This document shows, piece by piece, positions 11,429 through 20,632 of a stretch of DNA of 64,000 nt; position 1 is the first letter of the stretch; every line of letters begins with the position of its first letter. The notes below the pieces were generated by a model. The model worked only from the letters and a program-made list of their open reading frames with translations. It was not told where the DNA came from and made no database searches. The stretch is from Saccopteryx bilineata (lineage: Eukaryota; Chordata; Mammalia; Chiroptera; Emballonuridae): contig NC_089498.1 in NCBI RefSeq assembly GCF_036850765.1, positions 77,478,305 to 77,542,304 of the forward strand, read 5' to 3'. The translations under genes were made by a program, and so were the position numbers.

Positions 11429-11840
11429 GCCCTGGCCGGTTGGCTCAGCGGTAGAGCGTCGGCCTAGCGTGCGGAGGACCCGGGTTCGATTCCCGGCCAG
11501 GGCACACAGGAGAAGCGCCCATTTGCTTCTCCACCCCTCCGCTGCGCTTTCCTCTCTGTCTCTCTCTTCCCCTCCCACAGCCAAGGCTCCATTGGAGCAA
11601 AGATGGCTCAGGCGCTGGGGATGGCTCTGTGGCCTCTGCCCCAGGCGCTAGAGTGGCTCTGGTCGCAACATGGCGACGGCCAGGATGGGCAGAGCATCGC
11701 CCCCTGGTGGGCAGAGCATCGCCCCTGGTGGGCGTGCCGGGTGGATCCCGGTCGGGCGCATGCGGGAGTCTGTCTGACTGTCTCTCCCTGTTTCCAGCTT
11801 CAGAAAAATGAAAAAAAAACAAAAAACAAAAAACAAAAAA
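11429..11840 (+). mobile_element. Rhin-1-type SINE, young subfamily with intact pol III boxes
   Basis: Near-consensus copy. The A box TGGCTCAGCGG is at 11441-11451 and the B box GGTTCGATTCC at 11483-11493. The body includes GCAAAGATGGC and a second ATGGCGACGG stretch. The tail is A-rich with repeated ACAAAAA units. The antisense strand is open for 125 codons by composition; this is not a gene. Confidence 0.92.
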
Positions 11841-13528
11841 TAATCAGGCTTCCAGTAAAGATGGTTGTGTAGATAAAGGCAGTGCTCACCTCCTCCCACA
11901 ACCACAACAAAATTACAACTAAACTACAGAACAACCATCATTGAGAACCACCTAAGTCTGGCTGGATAGAAGTTCTATAACTAATATAATGAGGAAGCCA
12001 CATGGAGACGGATAGGAGAGACAGAGACATTGGTAGGTTGGTCCCACTCCCATGTGCAGTGGTTATAAAGCTCGACCTTGGAGATACCCTGTGGTGTGAG
12101 GATCCAGGGGTCCCATCCCCACAGGCTCCTCCGCCCAGGGCTCCAGTGCTGGGAAAAGAAGTCCCCACGACTTCCGGCTGCGAAAACCAGTGGGGACTGG
12201 GACTGAATGAGGAGGGCTGCTGGAGTGCCAGGTGCTCGTCTTCAGGGCCCTGTGTGGACTGACTCTGACTCGCTCTGAGCTTCAGCCAGAGCTCCAGAGC
12301 TGAGGCAGCAGCTCAAAAGGCAGCAGGGACATATAGGAAGGAACTGAATTTTCTGGCTTCAAAGTGAAACTATAGAGGCAGTTTTCTATCAGACAGAAGT
12401 TCTGGCAGGAGCCATTGTTCCCTGCTGAGTCTGCCCACCACCCAGCATAGGCAGGCACCATATCTGAGTCTCTATCAACCTGGCTAACACTGTTCACCCA
12501 GGTGACCCCGAGACCTCACCCCACCCATCTTGTGGGCCCACCCAATACACTTCCAGTGGCTTTTCCAAAAAGTCCGTCTTAGCTTATGCTATGGACTTTC
12601 CTAAAATCTCTCAAAGTTTCCTAAACCCCAAGCAAGCAGCATCTGGCTGTAGCAGGCCCCATCCTCTCGCTAAGCAGCCCCACGCCCGGCTCTAGTGGCA
12701 GCTGGCCTCGGTTCTCAGTTTGGTTTCTCACAGGCACTTCCAAGCCCAGCACCAGTGGTAACCACCTGCAGATCACTCTGTAGCTCACACCAAGTGGCCC
12801 GAGGCAGGGCACAGGCAGCAGCTGACTTTGACTTGCACCAAAGCTCTTCCCAAGACCAACATACCCAGTGGCCAACTTCTGGCTATACCAGAGCACCACC
12901 CGATCACTTCTACAAACAGCATACTCAAAGGGTGGGCTTGGCAGGCAACAGAGCGCTGTGAAAGCAAATCCTGCTCTACAGGGTCTGCCACTGCACAGCA
13001 GCTCCTCCACTGTAGTCACAGCCAGTTCTCACAACCAATCAGCCAGAGTATCAGTCCTTCTCAATGATATGCCAACAGCAGTCCAGGTTCACCTACAACA
13101 GGAGAGCACACACAACCTACACAGGGCTACGACTGGAGCTCCTGGCTCAGGTGGCTAGGGAGATGGCACCACTGGGCCGCACAGGACACCTGCTGCGTAA
13201 GGCCACTCTACCAAGCCCAGGAGCCACAGCATCCCTACCTCAGACACAGAAACCAGCATGTGGGGGCAGCCAGAGTGAAGAGACAAAGAAACATGTTCCA
13301 AATGAAAGAAAAGCAAAACATAAATAAGTAAATAATTTTTTTGAAGGCAGAACAAAGCTCCAGAACTAAATAAAACGGAGAAAAGTAATCTATCAGATGC
13401 AGAGATCAAAACACTGGTTATAAAGATACTTGATGATATCAGTGAGAACGTCAACAAAGAGATAGGAAACATAAAAATTGAGGTAGAAAACAAAAAAGGA
13501 CTATTCAGAAATGAAGAATACATTAGAG

Positions 13529-13849
13529 CAGGGGTCGGGAACCTATGGCTCGTGAGCCAGGTGTGGCTCTTTTGAGGAGTGCATCTGGCTCGCAGACAAA
13601 TCTTTAATAAAAATAATAATAACATTAAAAATATAAAACATTCTCATGTATTACAATCTATTCATTTCCTACCGCTCACGTTCATGGTTGTGGGTGGCTG
13701 GAGCCAATCACAGCTGTCTTCCGAGATAACTCCAGATTTTTATTGGATAATGCGTAACATACACAGGTCGTTGTATCTCTCTCACGGAATTACATTTTAA
13801 AATATGTGGCATTCATGGCTCTCTCAGCCAAAAAGTTTCCTGACCCCTG
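13529..13849 (+). mobile_element. hAT MITE, 321 bp, perfect 8-bp target duplication
   Basis: The termini are CAGGGGTCGGGAACCT and, reverse-complemented from the right, CAGGGGTCAGGAAACT. The flanks are CATTAGAG at 13521-13528 and 13850-13857, identical. The interior contains TGGCTCTTTTG- and GAGCCAATCACAGC-type blocks but no coding potential. It inserted into the L1 ORF1 relic, which reads through once the element and one duplication copy are removed. Confidence 0.9.
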
Positions 13850-14201
13850 CATTAGAGGGAATCAATGGTAGATTAAATGATAAAATCAGTTATTTGAAAG
13901 ATAGGGTATCAAAAAACAGCAACAAAAATAAATATCTAAAAAATGTGGACAGTAAGGATCCCGTGGGACAACTTCAAGCATACCAACATTCACATTAAAG
14001 AGGTGCCAGAAGGAGAAGAGAGAGAGCAAGGAATTGAACACCTATTTAAAGAAATAATGATGGAAAACTCCCCTAACCTGGCAAAGGAAATAGACATGCA
14101 AGCCTAGGAAGCTCAGAGATTCTGAACCAAAATGAACCCAAAGAGGTTCATAACAAGACACATAATTAAAATGCCAAAGGTTAAAGATAAAGACAGAATC
14201 T

Positions 14202-14209
14202 CTTTTTTT

Positions 14210-14249
<40 letters not shown>

Positions 14250-14427
14250 GGGAGATGAGAAGCATCAACTTGTAGTTGTATCACTTTAGTTCTTCTCATA
14301 TGTGCCCTGACCAGGGAATCAATAGTAGATTCCCCCGGGGGGGAGGGGTACTATAGCTGACCCAGCATCCTTGGGCTCAAGCTAGAGACCTTGGGCTCAA
14401 GCCAGCAACCATGGGATCTTATAAGAC
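14202..14427 (-). mobile_element. Family B-variant SINE, minus strand, truncated
   Basis: The T-rich and GA-repeat tail at 14202-14250 is followed by GATGAGAAGCATCAACTTG, CATATGTGCCCTGACC and CTTGGGCTCAAGC blocks. The tRNA-like head is missing. Target duplication AAAGACAGAATCT lies at 14189-14201 and 14428-14440. Confidence 0.8.
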
Positions 14428-14680
14428 AAAGACAGAATCTTAAAAACAGCAAAAAGCAGTTAGTTACCTACAAGGTAGATCCCATAAGACTATCAGCTGA
14501 TTTTTCAAAAGAAAGGAGTGGCAAGAAATATTCAAAGTGATGAAAAACAAGGACCTACAACCAAGATTACTCTACCCAGCAAGGCTATCATTTAAAATCG
14601 AAGGACAGATAAAGAGCTTCCTAGACAAGAAAATGCCAAAGGAGTCCATCACCACCAAGCCAAGCCTTTAAGAAGGGGTG

Positions 14681-14682
14681 TG

Positions 14683-14713
<31 letters not shown>

Positions 14714-14715
14714 CA
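14681..14715 (+). repeat. (TG)n microsatellite
   Basis: A TG run with one C interruption, about 17 dinucleotides, inside the L1 between the ORF1 and ORF2 relics. Confidence 0.95.
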
Positions 14716-14812
14716 AAATATGGATAATAAAATGGCAAGAACTACATATCTATCAACAATTACTTTAAATGTAAATGAATTAAATGTTCCAATCAAACTA
14801 TAATAGGGTGAG

Positions 14813-15171
14813 GCCCTGGCCGGTTGGCTCAGTGGTAGAGCATTGGCCTGGCATGTGAAAGTCCTGAGTTTGATTCCCGGTCAGGGCACACAGGAGAAGT
14901 ACCCTTCTGCTTCTCTACCCTTCCCCCTCTCCTTCCTCTCTGTCTCTCTCTTTCCCTCCCACAGCCAAGGTTCCAGTGTAGCACAGTTGGCCTGGGTGCT
15001 GAGGATGGCTCCATGACCTCTGCCTCAGGCACTAGAATAGCTCCAATTGCAGCAGAGCAACAACCCAGATGGGCCAAGCATCACCCCCTGGTGGGCATGC
15101 CAGGTGGATCTGCATGCAGGAGTTTGTCTGCCTCTCCCCCACTTCTCACTTCGGAAAAATACAAAAAAAAA
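14813..15171 (+). mobile_element. Rhin-1-type SINE
   Basis: A full copy in the start of L1 ORF2, older subfamily (ACAGTTGGCC). The head reads GCCCTGGCCGGTTGGCTCAG and the B box has decayed to GTTTGATTCC. The flanks ATAATAGGGTG and ATAATAGATGG fit a target duplication. The copy at 1-300 ends at the same L1 base. Confidence 0.88.
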
Positions 15172-15210
15172 GATAATAGATGGCTTAATGGATAAGAAAA
15201 CAACGCCCTT

Positions 15211-15404
15211 GCCTGGCCTGTGGTGGTATAGTAGATAAAGTATCAGCCTGGGATGCTGAGGTCACAGATTCGAACCCTGGGCTTGCCTGGTCAAGGCACA
15301 TACAAGAAGCAACTACTATGAGTTGATGCTTCTCATTTTTCTCCCCTATTTCTCTCTCTCTCTCTTCTCTTGTCTCTCTCTAAAAATGAATAAAAATTAA
15401 AAAA
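15211..15404 (+). mobile_element. Family D SINE
   Basis: A short tRNA-derived SINE: GCCTGGCCTGTGGTGGTATA head, TTCGAACCCTGGGCTTGCC, CAAGGCACATACAAGAAGC, a CT-rich stretch and TAAAAATGAATAAAAATTAA tail. It is inserted only in this copy of the deleted L1, so it is younger than the deletion. Confidence 0.8.
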
Positions 15405-16593
15405 ACCCACAAGACCTGTCTGCAAGAGACTAACTTCAGTTCAAAAGACATATACAGACTGAAAAGAATGGAAAAAAGATATTTCATAAAAATAGAAACA
15501 AAACAAAAAGCTGGGGTAGCAATACTTTATCAGACAAAATAGACTTTAAAACAAAGAGTATAACGAGAGACAAGGAAAGACCCAGCAGATCCACTTCTGT
15601 GTATTTGTCTGAAAATCCCCCAGACACTAATTTTAGAGGATGTGTGCATCTGTATGTTCACAGCAGCCTTATTTCCAATAGCCAAGACATGGGAGCTAAG
15701 TGTCCTCCAGTGGGTGAGTGGACAAAGAAGATGTGTACATATACAATGGAATATGACTCAGCCATTAAAAAAGAATAAATCTTGTCATTTGCAATAACAT
15801 GGATGGACCTAGAGAATGTTACACTAAGTGAAATAGGTAGACAGAGAAAGACAAATATCATATGGTTTCACTTATATGTGGAATACAAAAAAGAGTAATC
15901 AACAACAACAAAAAACAGAAATAAACTCATAGTATGGAGAACATTTCGAAGGTTGCCCGATGGGACGGAGGTTGAGAGGATGAATAGCAAAGGTGAAGGG
16001 ATTTTAGAAGTACACATTGGTAGTTGCATAATAGTCATTGGGATGTAAAGTACAGCATAGGGAATCCAGTCTAGAATACTGTAATAGCTATGTATGGTGT
16101 CAGACTAGATTTATTGGAGTGATCACTTTGTAAGTTGTGTCTAATCACTATGTTGTACAACTAAAACTAACATAATATAGTATATCAACTGTAATTGAAA
16201 AAGTTTTTAATTATTTAAAATTTTTTCTGAAGGTCTGCAACACTTGACTGCTACAGAATTGAAATAAAACATATCATAATAAATTTCAAAAGAATGCAAT
16301 ATTATAAAGATGTCAGTTCTTCTCAAACTAATTTATAAATGTAATGCAGTCCCCATTAAAATTCAAGAGATTTTAGGAGAGGTGAGTCAATAAATTTTTA
16401 GGAAAAAAAATATGAGGGCATGTTAGCATAATTAAGTATTAAAACCTATTATAAAGCCAGAGTAATTAAAACAGTGAGATTTGGCATAGAATAGAAGATC
16501 GGTAAAATAAAATTTTAAACCTTGAAACAGACCCAAGTACATACAAGTATTTAGTATATGATTTTAAAAAAGCATTTAAAATCAGAGAGGGAG

Positions 16594-16777
16594 GACCCTG
16601 GCTGGGTAGCTCAGTTGGTTGGAGCATTGTCCAGCTACGCCAAGGTTGTGGGTTTGATCCCTAGTCAGGGCACATACAAGAGTCAACCAGTGAACACATA
16701 AAGAAGTGGACCAACAATTTGATGTTTCTCTCTCAATCTCTCTCTTTTCTTTCTCTACAATCAATTTTTAAAATATT
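16594..16777 (+). mobile_element. Ves-type SINE with 20-bp target duplication
   Basis: The head CCCTGGCTGGGTAGCTCAGT is followed by GGTTGTGGGTTTGATCCC, GGGCACATACAAGAGTCAAC and a CT-rich tail. The flanking duplication ATTTAAAATCAGAGAGGGAG is perfect at 16574-16593 and 16778-16797. It begins with the TTTAAAA context preferred by the L1 endonuclease. Confidence 0.9.
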
Positions 16778-16959
16778 ATTTAAAATCAGAGAGGGAGAAT
16801 GGTGGGCAAAATGGGTGAGGTGGCCAAAAGGTACAAACTTCCAATTATAAAATAGATAAATCATGGAATGGAATGTATAGCATGGTGAGTATAGTGAATA
16901 ATATTGTGTTGCATATTTGAAAATTGCCATGAGAGTAGATTTTAAAATTTCTCATCACA

Positions 16960-17294
16960 GCCCTGGCCAGTTGGCTCAGTGGATAGAGCATCGGCTTGGT
17001 GTGTGGACGTCTCAGGTTCGATTCCCAGTCAGGGCACACAGGAGAAGTGACCATCTGCTTCTCTCCCCCTTATCTCCCTCTGCCCCTCCTACAGCCAGTG
17101 GCTCTGTTGATTCAAGCATGGACCCAGGCACTGAGGATAGATCAGCTGGTCTGAGAGCAGTAGCCTCAGGCGCTAAAAATAACTTGGTTGATTTGAGCAT
17201 TGGCCCAAGTTAAGGGGTGCTGGGTGGATCCCAGAAGGGGGCACATGCAGGAGTCTGTTTCACTATCTCTCCTCCTCTCACTTAAAAAAAAAAA
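16960..17294 (+). mobile_element. Rhin-1-related SINE, divergent subfamily
   Basis: The head GCCCTGGCCAGTTGGCTCAG and B box GGTTCGATTCC are conserved. The body differs from the other copies: GTGGCTCTGTTGATTCAAGC, then a second TTGGTTGATTTGAGC. It probably represents an older or sister subfamily. Target duplication TTCTCATCACA is present on both sides. Confidence 0.8.
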
Positions 17295-17459
17295 CATCAT
17301 TCTCATCACAAGAAAAAAAAATTTTAACTATGTTGACGGATGTTAACTAGACTTACTGTGGTTCTCATTTTACAATATATACAAATATCTAATCATTATG
17401 TTGTATACCTGAAACTAATATAATGTTATATGTCAATATATCTCAATAAAAAATAAGGG

Positions 17460-17788
17460 GGAAATATTATTCAGGCAAATAGTGCTGGGACAGTTGGTTT
17501 CTGTCTGGGAAAATCAAGCTAATGTTCCTACTGCATGGCAACCATCAAAGTAAAGTTCCTAAGAGATGAGTTATTTCTTAAAATACCTTTAACACAATAA
17601 CTAGAAAATATAGAAAGTTTTTGTATAATCTTGAGTCAAAGGTTTTTCAACGCATAATGCCTACAGCAAAAATTGTAAAAAATACATATATTTGTCTACA
17701 TAAAACTGGAAAACTTACATTTGATTTAAAAATGAAAAGGCAAACCACAAACAAAGATAAAATGTTGACAGTATGAAAGATAGACAAA
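17460..17788 (+). mobile_element. Decayed L1 ORF2 piece
   Basis: Faint ORF2 similarity (GCAAATAGTGCTGGGACAGT, then AAAATTGTAAAAAATACATA). No open frame. The strand is judged from the order of the blocks. Confidence 0.45.
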
Positions 17789-17789
17789 G

Positions 17790-17882
17790 GCCTGACCTGC
17801 GGTGGCGCAATGCATAAAAGCATCGACCTGGAACGCTGACGTCTCTGCTTCAAGGCTCTGGGCTTGCCTGGTCCTCCCTCCT

Positions 17883-17919
<37 letters not shown>

Positions 17920-17942
17920 CTAAAATCTAAAATAATTAAATA
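17790..17942 (+). mobile_element. Family D SINE with internal deletion
   Basis: The head GCCTGACCTGCGGTGGCGCA and GGGCTTGCCTGGTC are present. The usual CAAGGCACATATGGGAGTTG segment is missing and the sequence goes directly into the CT-rich tail at about 17873. Confidence 0.75.
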
Positions 17943-17982
17943 AAAATTAAAATAAAAGAAGATAAACAAAAGCTTAATATTC

Positions 17983-18396
17983 TTTTTTTTTTTTTTTTTG
18001 TATTTTTCTGAAGCTGGAAACGGGGAGAGACAGTCAGACAGACTCCCGCATGCGCCCGACCAGGATCCACCTGGCACGCCCACCAGGGGGCGACGCTCTG
18101 CCCACCAGGGGGCGATGCTCAGCCCCTCCGGGGGTGGGGGGAGGAGGGTCGCTCTGTTGCGACCAGAGCCACTCTAGCACCTGGGGCAGAGGCCAAGGAG
18201 CCATCCCCAGCGCGCGGGCCACCTTTGCTCCAATGGAGCCTCGGCTGCGGGAGGGGAAAAGAGAGACAGAGAGGAAGGAGAGGGGGAGGGGTGGAAAAGC
18301 AGATGGGCGCTTCTCCTGTGTGCCCTGGCTGGGAATCGAACCCGGGACTTCCGCACGCCAGGCCGATGCTCCACCACTGAGCCAACCGGCCAGGGC
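17983..18396 (-). mobile_element. Rhin-1-type SINE, minus strand, young
   Basis: A complete copy with a T17 tail on the plus strand and, on the minus strand, an intact GGTTCGATTCC. Duplication AAAAGCTTAATATTCTT at the left versus AAAAGCTTAGTATTCTT at the right (one mismatch). The YY1-like spot here reads CAAAGGTGGCC. The long open frame at 18050-18442 is compositional. Confidence 0.92.
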
Positions 18397-18451
18397 CAAA
18401 AGCTTAGTATTCTTAATTTTTAAAATAGTCTTAAAAAATTAAAATAGTCTT

Positions 18452-18630
18452 GCAGGCTCTGGTTGTTTAGTTCAGTTGGTTAGGGCATGCTCCCGAAACA
18501 CAGAGGTTGCAGGTTCCATTCCCAGTCAGGGTACATATGGGAAGCAACTGATGAATGCACAACTAAGTGGAACAACAAATGAATGCTTCTCTCTCTCTCT
18601 CTAACCAATTGATAAATATTAAAAAAATAC
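18452..18630 (+). mobile_element. Ves-type SINE
   Basis: A divergent copy: GGCTCTGGTTGTTTAGTTCA, GAGGTTGCAGGTTCCATTCC, GAAGCAACTGATGAATGCAC, then a CT run. The flanks resemble TTAAAATAGTCTTG and TTAAAAAAATACTCTTG. Confidence 0.75.
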
Positions 18631-18756
18631 TCTTGTAAAACATACCCTGTTAGGAAAAAAAAGAACAAAAAGTAATTCACAAAAGAATACAAATGAAGAA
18701 AAGAATCATCTTCACTAATAAACATATAGCAAGTCAAAATAAGAAGTATCTTTTTA

Positions 18757-18934
18757 GCCTGACCTGTGGTGGCGCAGTGGATAAAGCGTGAACCTGGAAC
18801 ACTGAGGTCACCAATTCGAAATCCAGCACTTGCCTGGTCGAGGCACATATGGGAGTTGTTTCCTGCTCCTCCCTTCTCTCTCTCTCTCTCTCTCTCTAAA
18901 AATGAATAAATAAAATCTAAAAAAAATTTTTTTT
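18757..18934 (+). mobile_element. Family D SINE
   Basis: Head GCCTGACCTGTGGTGGCGCA, middle GCACTTGCCTGGTCGAGGCA, (CT)n and TAAAAATGAATAAATAAAAT tail. Target duplication AAGTATCTTTTTA lies on both sides (right copy 18935-18947). Confidence 0.85.
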
Positions 18935-18939
18935 AAGTA

Positions 18940-19565
18940 TCTTTTTATACCACTAAGATTGGCAATAATTTAAATAATGAAAGTGTTAAGAGAAAAGGTT
19001 TTCGTTTACTCTAGAAGACCATTGAAAACCTTAAAAATAGCCTGATCAGGTGGTGGTACAGTGGATAGAGCACCAGACTGGGACCTAGAGGACCCAGGTT
19101 CAAAACCCCGAGGTCACTGGCTTGAGCCCAAGGTTGCTGGGTTGAGCAAAGGGTCACTCACTCTGCTGTAACACTCACCGATCCACCTACCCCCGCTCAA
19201 GGCACATATGAGAAAGCAATCAATGAACAACTAAGGTGCCACAATGAAGAACTGATGCTTCTCAACTCTCTCCTTTCCTGTCTGTCTGTCCCTCTCTCTG
19301 ACTCTCTCTGACAAAAAAAAAAAAAAAAAAAGAAGCCTTAAAAATATAACCTTGAAATGCTGTATCTAGACTTTTTTCTGGAGAAAAGATCAAGTGACAT
19401 ATGTTGTAAAGATTTATGTTCGAAGATGTTCATCACAGAAATCCTTAAAATATTTTTAAGGGAAATAATTGAAATGTTCTGCAGCAGAAGACTGCTTTGG
19501 TAAGTTATGGTCCACATAGATGATGGACTACCACAAAGCCCTTAAAAATCATGTTGAAGAGTGTA
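18940..19565 (+). mobile_element. L1 ORF2 3' fragment
   Basis: Old L1 sequence near the end of ORF2 (ATTTATGTTCGAAGATGTTC, CTACCACAAAGCCCTTAAAA). It is split by a family B SINE at 19040-19333. No open frame. Confidence 0.55.
19040..19333 (+). mobile_element. Family B SINE
   Basis: GCCTGATCAGGTGGTGGTAC head, GGACCCAGGTTCAAAACCCC, CAAGGCACATATGAGAAAGC, and (TCTG/CCTC)n before an A-tail. Target duplication CCTTAAAAATA at 19029-19039 and 19336-19346. Confidence 0.85.
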
Positions 19566-19589
19566 TTCTGACTGGGTAAATATTAGTGT

Positions 19590-19795
19590 TCCAGTCACTA
19601 GGCTATGGCGTCAGACTCAGATTCAAACCCATCTCTTCTCAGCTTTGTGTTATAGGGCAATCTCCTTAACCTCTCTACACCTCAGTTTCCACACCTGCCA
19701 TTGGAAGTCATTGTGGGGATAAATTAATCATTTTATATGAAGTATTTTATAAACACAGTGCCTGGCATTCAATGAATATTCACTGTTCTTTTTTG
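19590..19795 (+). mobile_element. MIR-type SINE
   Basis: An ancient mammalian MIR: ATTCAAACCCATCTCTTCTC, GGGCAATCTCCTTAACCTCT, CACCTCAGTTTCCACACCTG, then CAGTGCCTGGCATTCAATGA. Typical order and spacing, heavily diverged. Confidence 0.75.
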
Positions 19796-20103
19796 TAGTT
19801 TGATTGGGTTCTAAATCTTGAAGTCAGTGATGCTTGCATATAAAAGACATTTAATAAACATCTTTGAATAAATAAAATATGATGAATATGACAGAGGATT
19901 TGACTAAGAAGTTGGGTTTAGGTAAAAAAGACATGACTATGAAATAATGAAATCTTGGTTTATATGACTTAATTAAAGATTTCAGGAGGAAATGCCAAAA
20001 GAGAGCTTTGAAAAGTATTTTGAGCAAAACAGCGTACTGAAATAAATGTATATATATCCTCAAAAAGTATATTTTTTGGAAGACAAGACTCATTTAGATG
20101 TAA

Positions 20104-20286
20104 TTTTTTTAATGTATTGATAATTAGAAAGAGAGGAAGGGAAAGAGAGAGAAAGAAACATCGATTTGTTGTTCTTTTTATTCATACCACCATTGGTTGA
20201 TTCTTGTGTGAGCCCTGTCTGGGGATAAACCCACAACCTCAGCATGTCAGAAAAATACTCTAACCAACTGAGCTACCCAGCCAGGG
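20104..20286 (-). mobile_element. Ves-type SINE, minus strand
   Basis: The T-tail and GA-rich part at 20104-20155 are followed by AACATCGATTTGTTGTTC and the reverse-complemented head (CCAACTGAGCTACCCAGCC) at the right end. Confidence 0.8.
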
Positions 20287-20347
20287 TAAGGTGTATGTTG
20301 TTTTTATGCTATAATTTTATAGCCATTGTTTCTACATGGTCCATCTT

Positions 20348-20632
20348 TTTTTTTTTTTTTTTTTTTTACAGAGACTGAGTGAGAGTCAGAGAGAGGGATA
20401 GATAGGGACAGACAGACAAGAACGAAGAATGATGAGATGAGAAGCATCAATCATTAGTTTTTTGTTGCAACACCTTAGTTGTTCATTGATTGCTTTCTCA
20501 TATGTGTCTTGATCGTGGGCCTTCAGCAGACCGAGTGACCCCTTGCTCAAGCTGGCGACCTTGGGAGTCTCCAACCTGGGTCCTCTGCATCCCAGTCCGA
20601 CGCTCTATCCACTGTGCCACTGCCCAGTCAGG
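20348..20632 (-). mobile_element. Family B SINE, minus strand
   Basis: A T20 tail, then GATGAGAAGCATCAATCATT, GGGCCTTCAGCAGACCGAGT and the head at the right end. It lacks one internal repeat of the core compared with the longer copies. Duplication CTACATGGTCCATCTT versus CTACACGGTCCATCTT. Confidence 0.85.

Larger units (their letters stand above)
13331..14660 (+). pseudogene. L1 ORF1 relic
   Basis: ORF1 encodes the RNA-binding chaperone of the L1 particle. Remnants of the coiled-coil (around 13390-13520), the RNA-recognition part (GTGCCAGAAGGAGAAGAG near 14002) and the C-terminal domain (GAAAGGAGTGGCAAGAAAT near 14510) are visible. The gene is split by a hAT element and a SINE and has multiple stops and frameshifts. 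Confidence 0.7.
11841..16210 (+). mobile_element. L1 with 5'UTR and ORF1 but internally deleted ORF2, copy 2
   Basis: The 5'UTR begins near 11841 with a decayed AAGATGGTTG and GTGCTCACCTCCTCCCACAA, and runs to about 13330. ORF1 relics follow (13331-14660), then the first part of ORF2 from about 14733. At 15575-15582 the sequence jumps to the last part of ORF2 (GACCCAGCAGATCCACTTCT) and the 3'UTR ends near 16210. Later insertions are a hAT element (13529-13849), a family B variant (14202-14427), Rhin-1 (14813-15171) and family D (15211-15404). Without these the element is about 3.2 kb. The deletion junction matches the copy at 301-1192. Confidence 0.75.
16225..17450 (+). mobile_element. L1 fragments (ORF2 piece and 3'UTR)
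   Basis: The stretch at 16290-16570 is a decayed ORF2 piece (AATGCAGTCCCCATTAAAAT, then AAAGCCAGAGTAATTAAAAC). Region 16800-17450 is an L1 3'UTR ending with CTGAAACTAATATAATGTTA and AATAAAAAATAAG. A Ves-type SINE (16594-16777) and a Rhin-1 SINE (16960-17294) interrupt it. Confidence 0.65.

Noticed and set aside
11429..11501. tRNA gene candidates in SINE heads (GGCTCAGCGGTAGAGC ... GGTTCGATTCC)
   Set aside because: The A and B boxes are real but the sequence continues into the SINE body, no proper acceptor stem pairing was seen, and sixteen copies recur.
14813..15171. Independent Rhin-1 insertion hotspot as the full explanation for the SINE shared by the two deleted L1s
   Set aside because: Not excluded, but the shared deletion junction makes common descent of the composite more economical. 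It is kept as an alternative and not as a separate finding.
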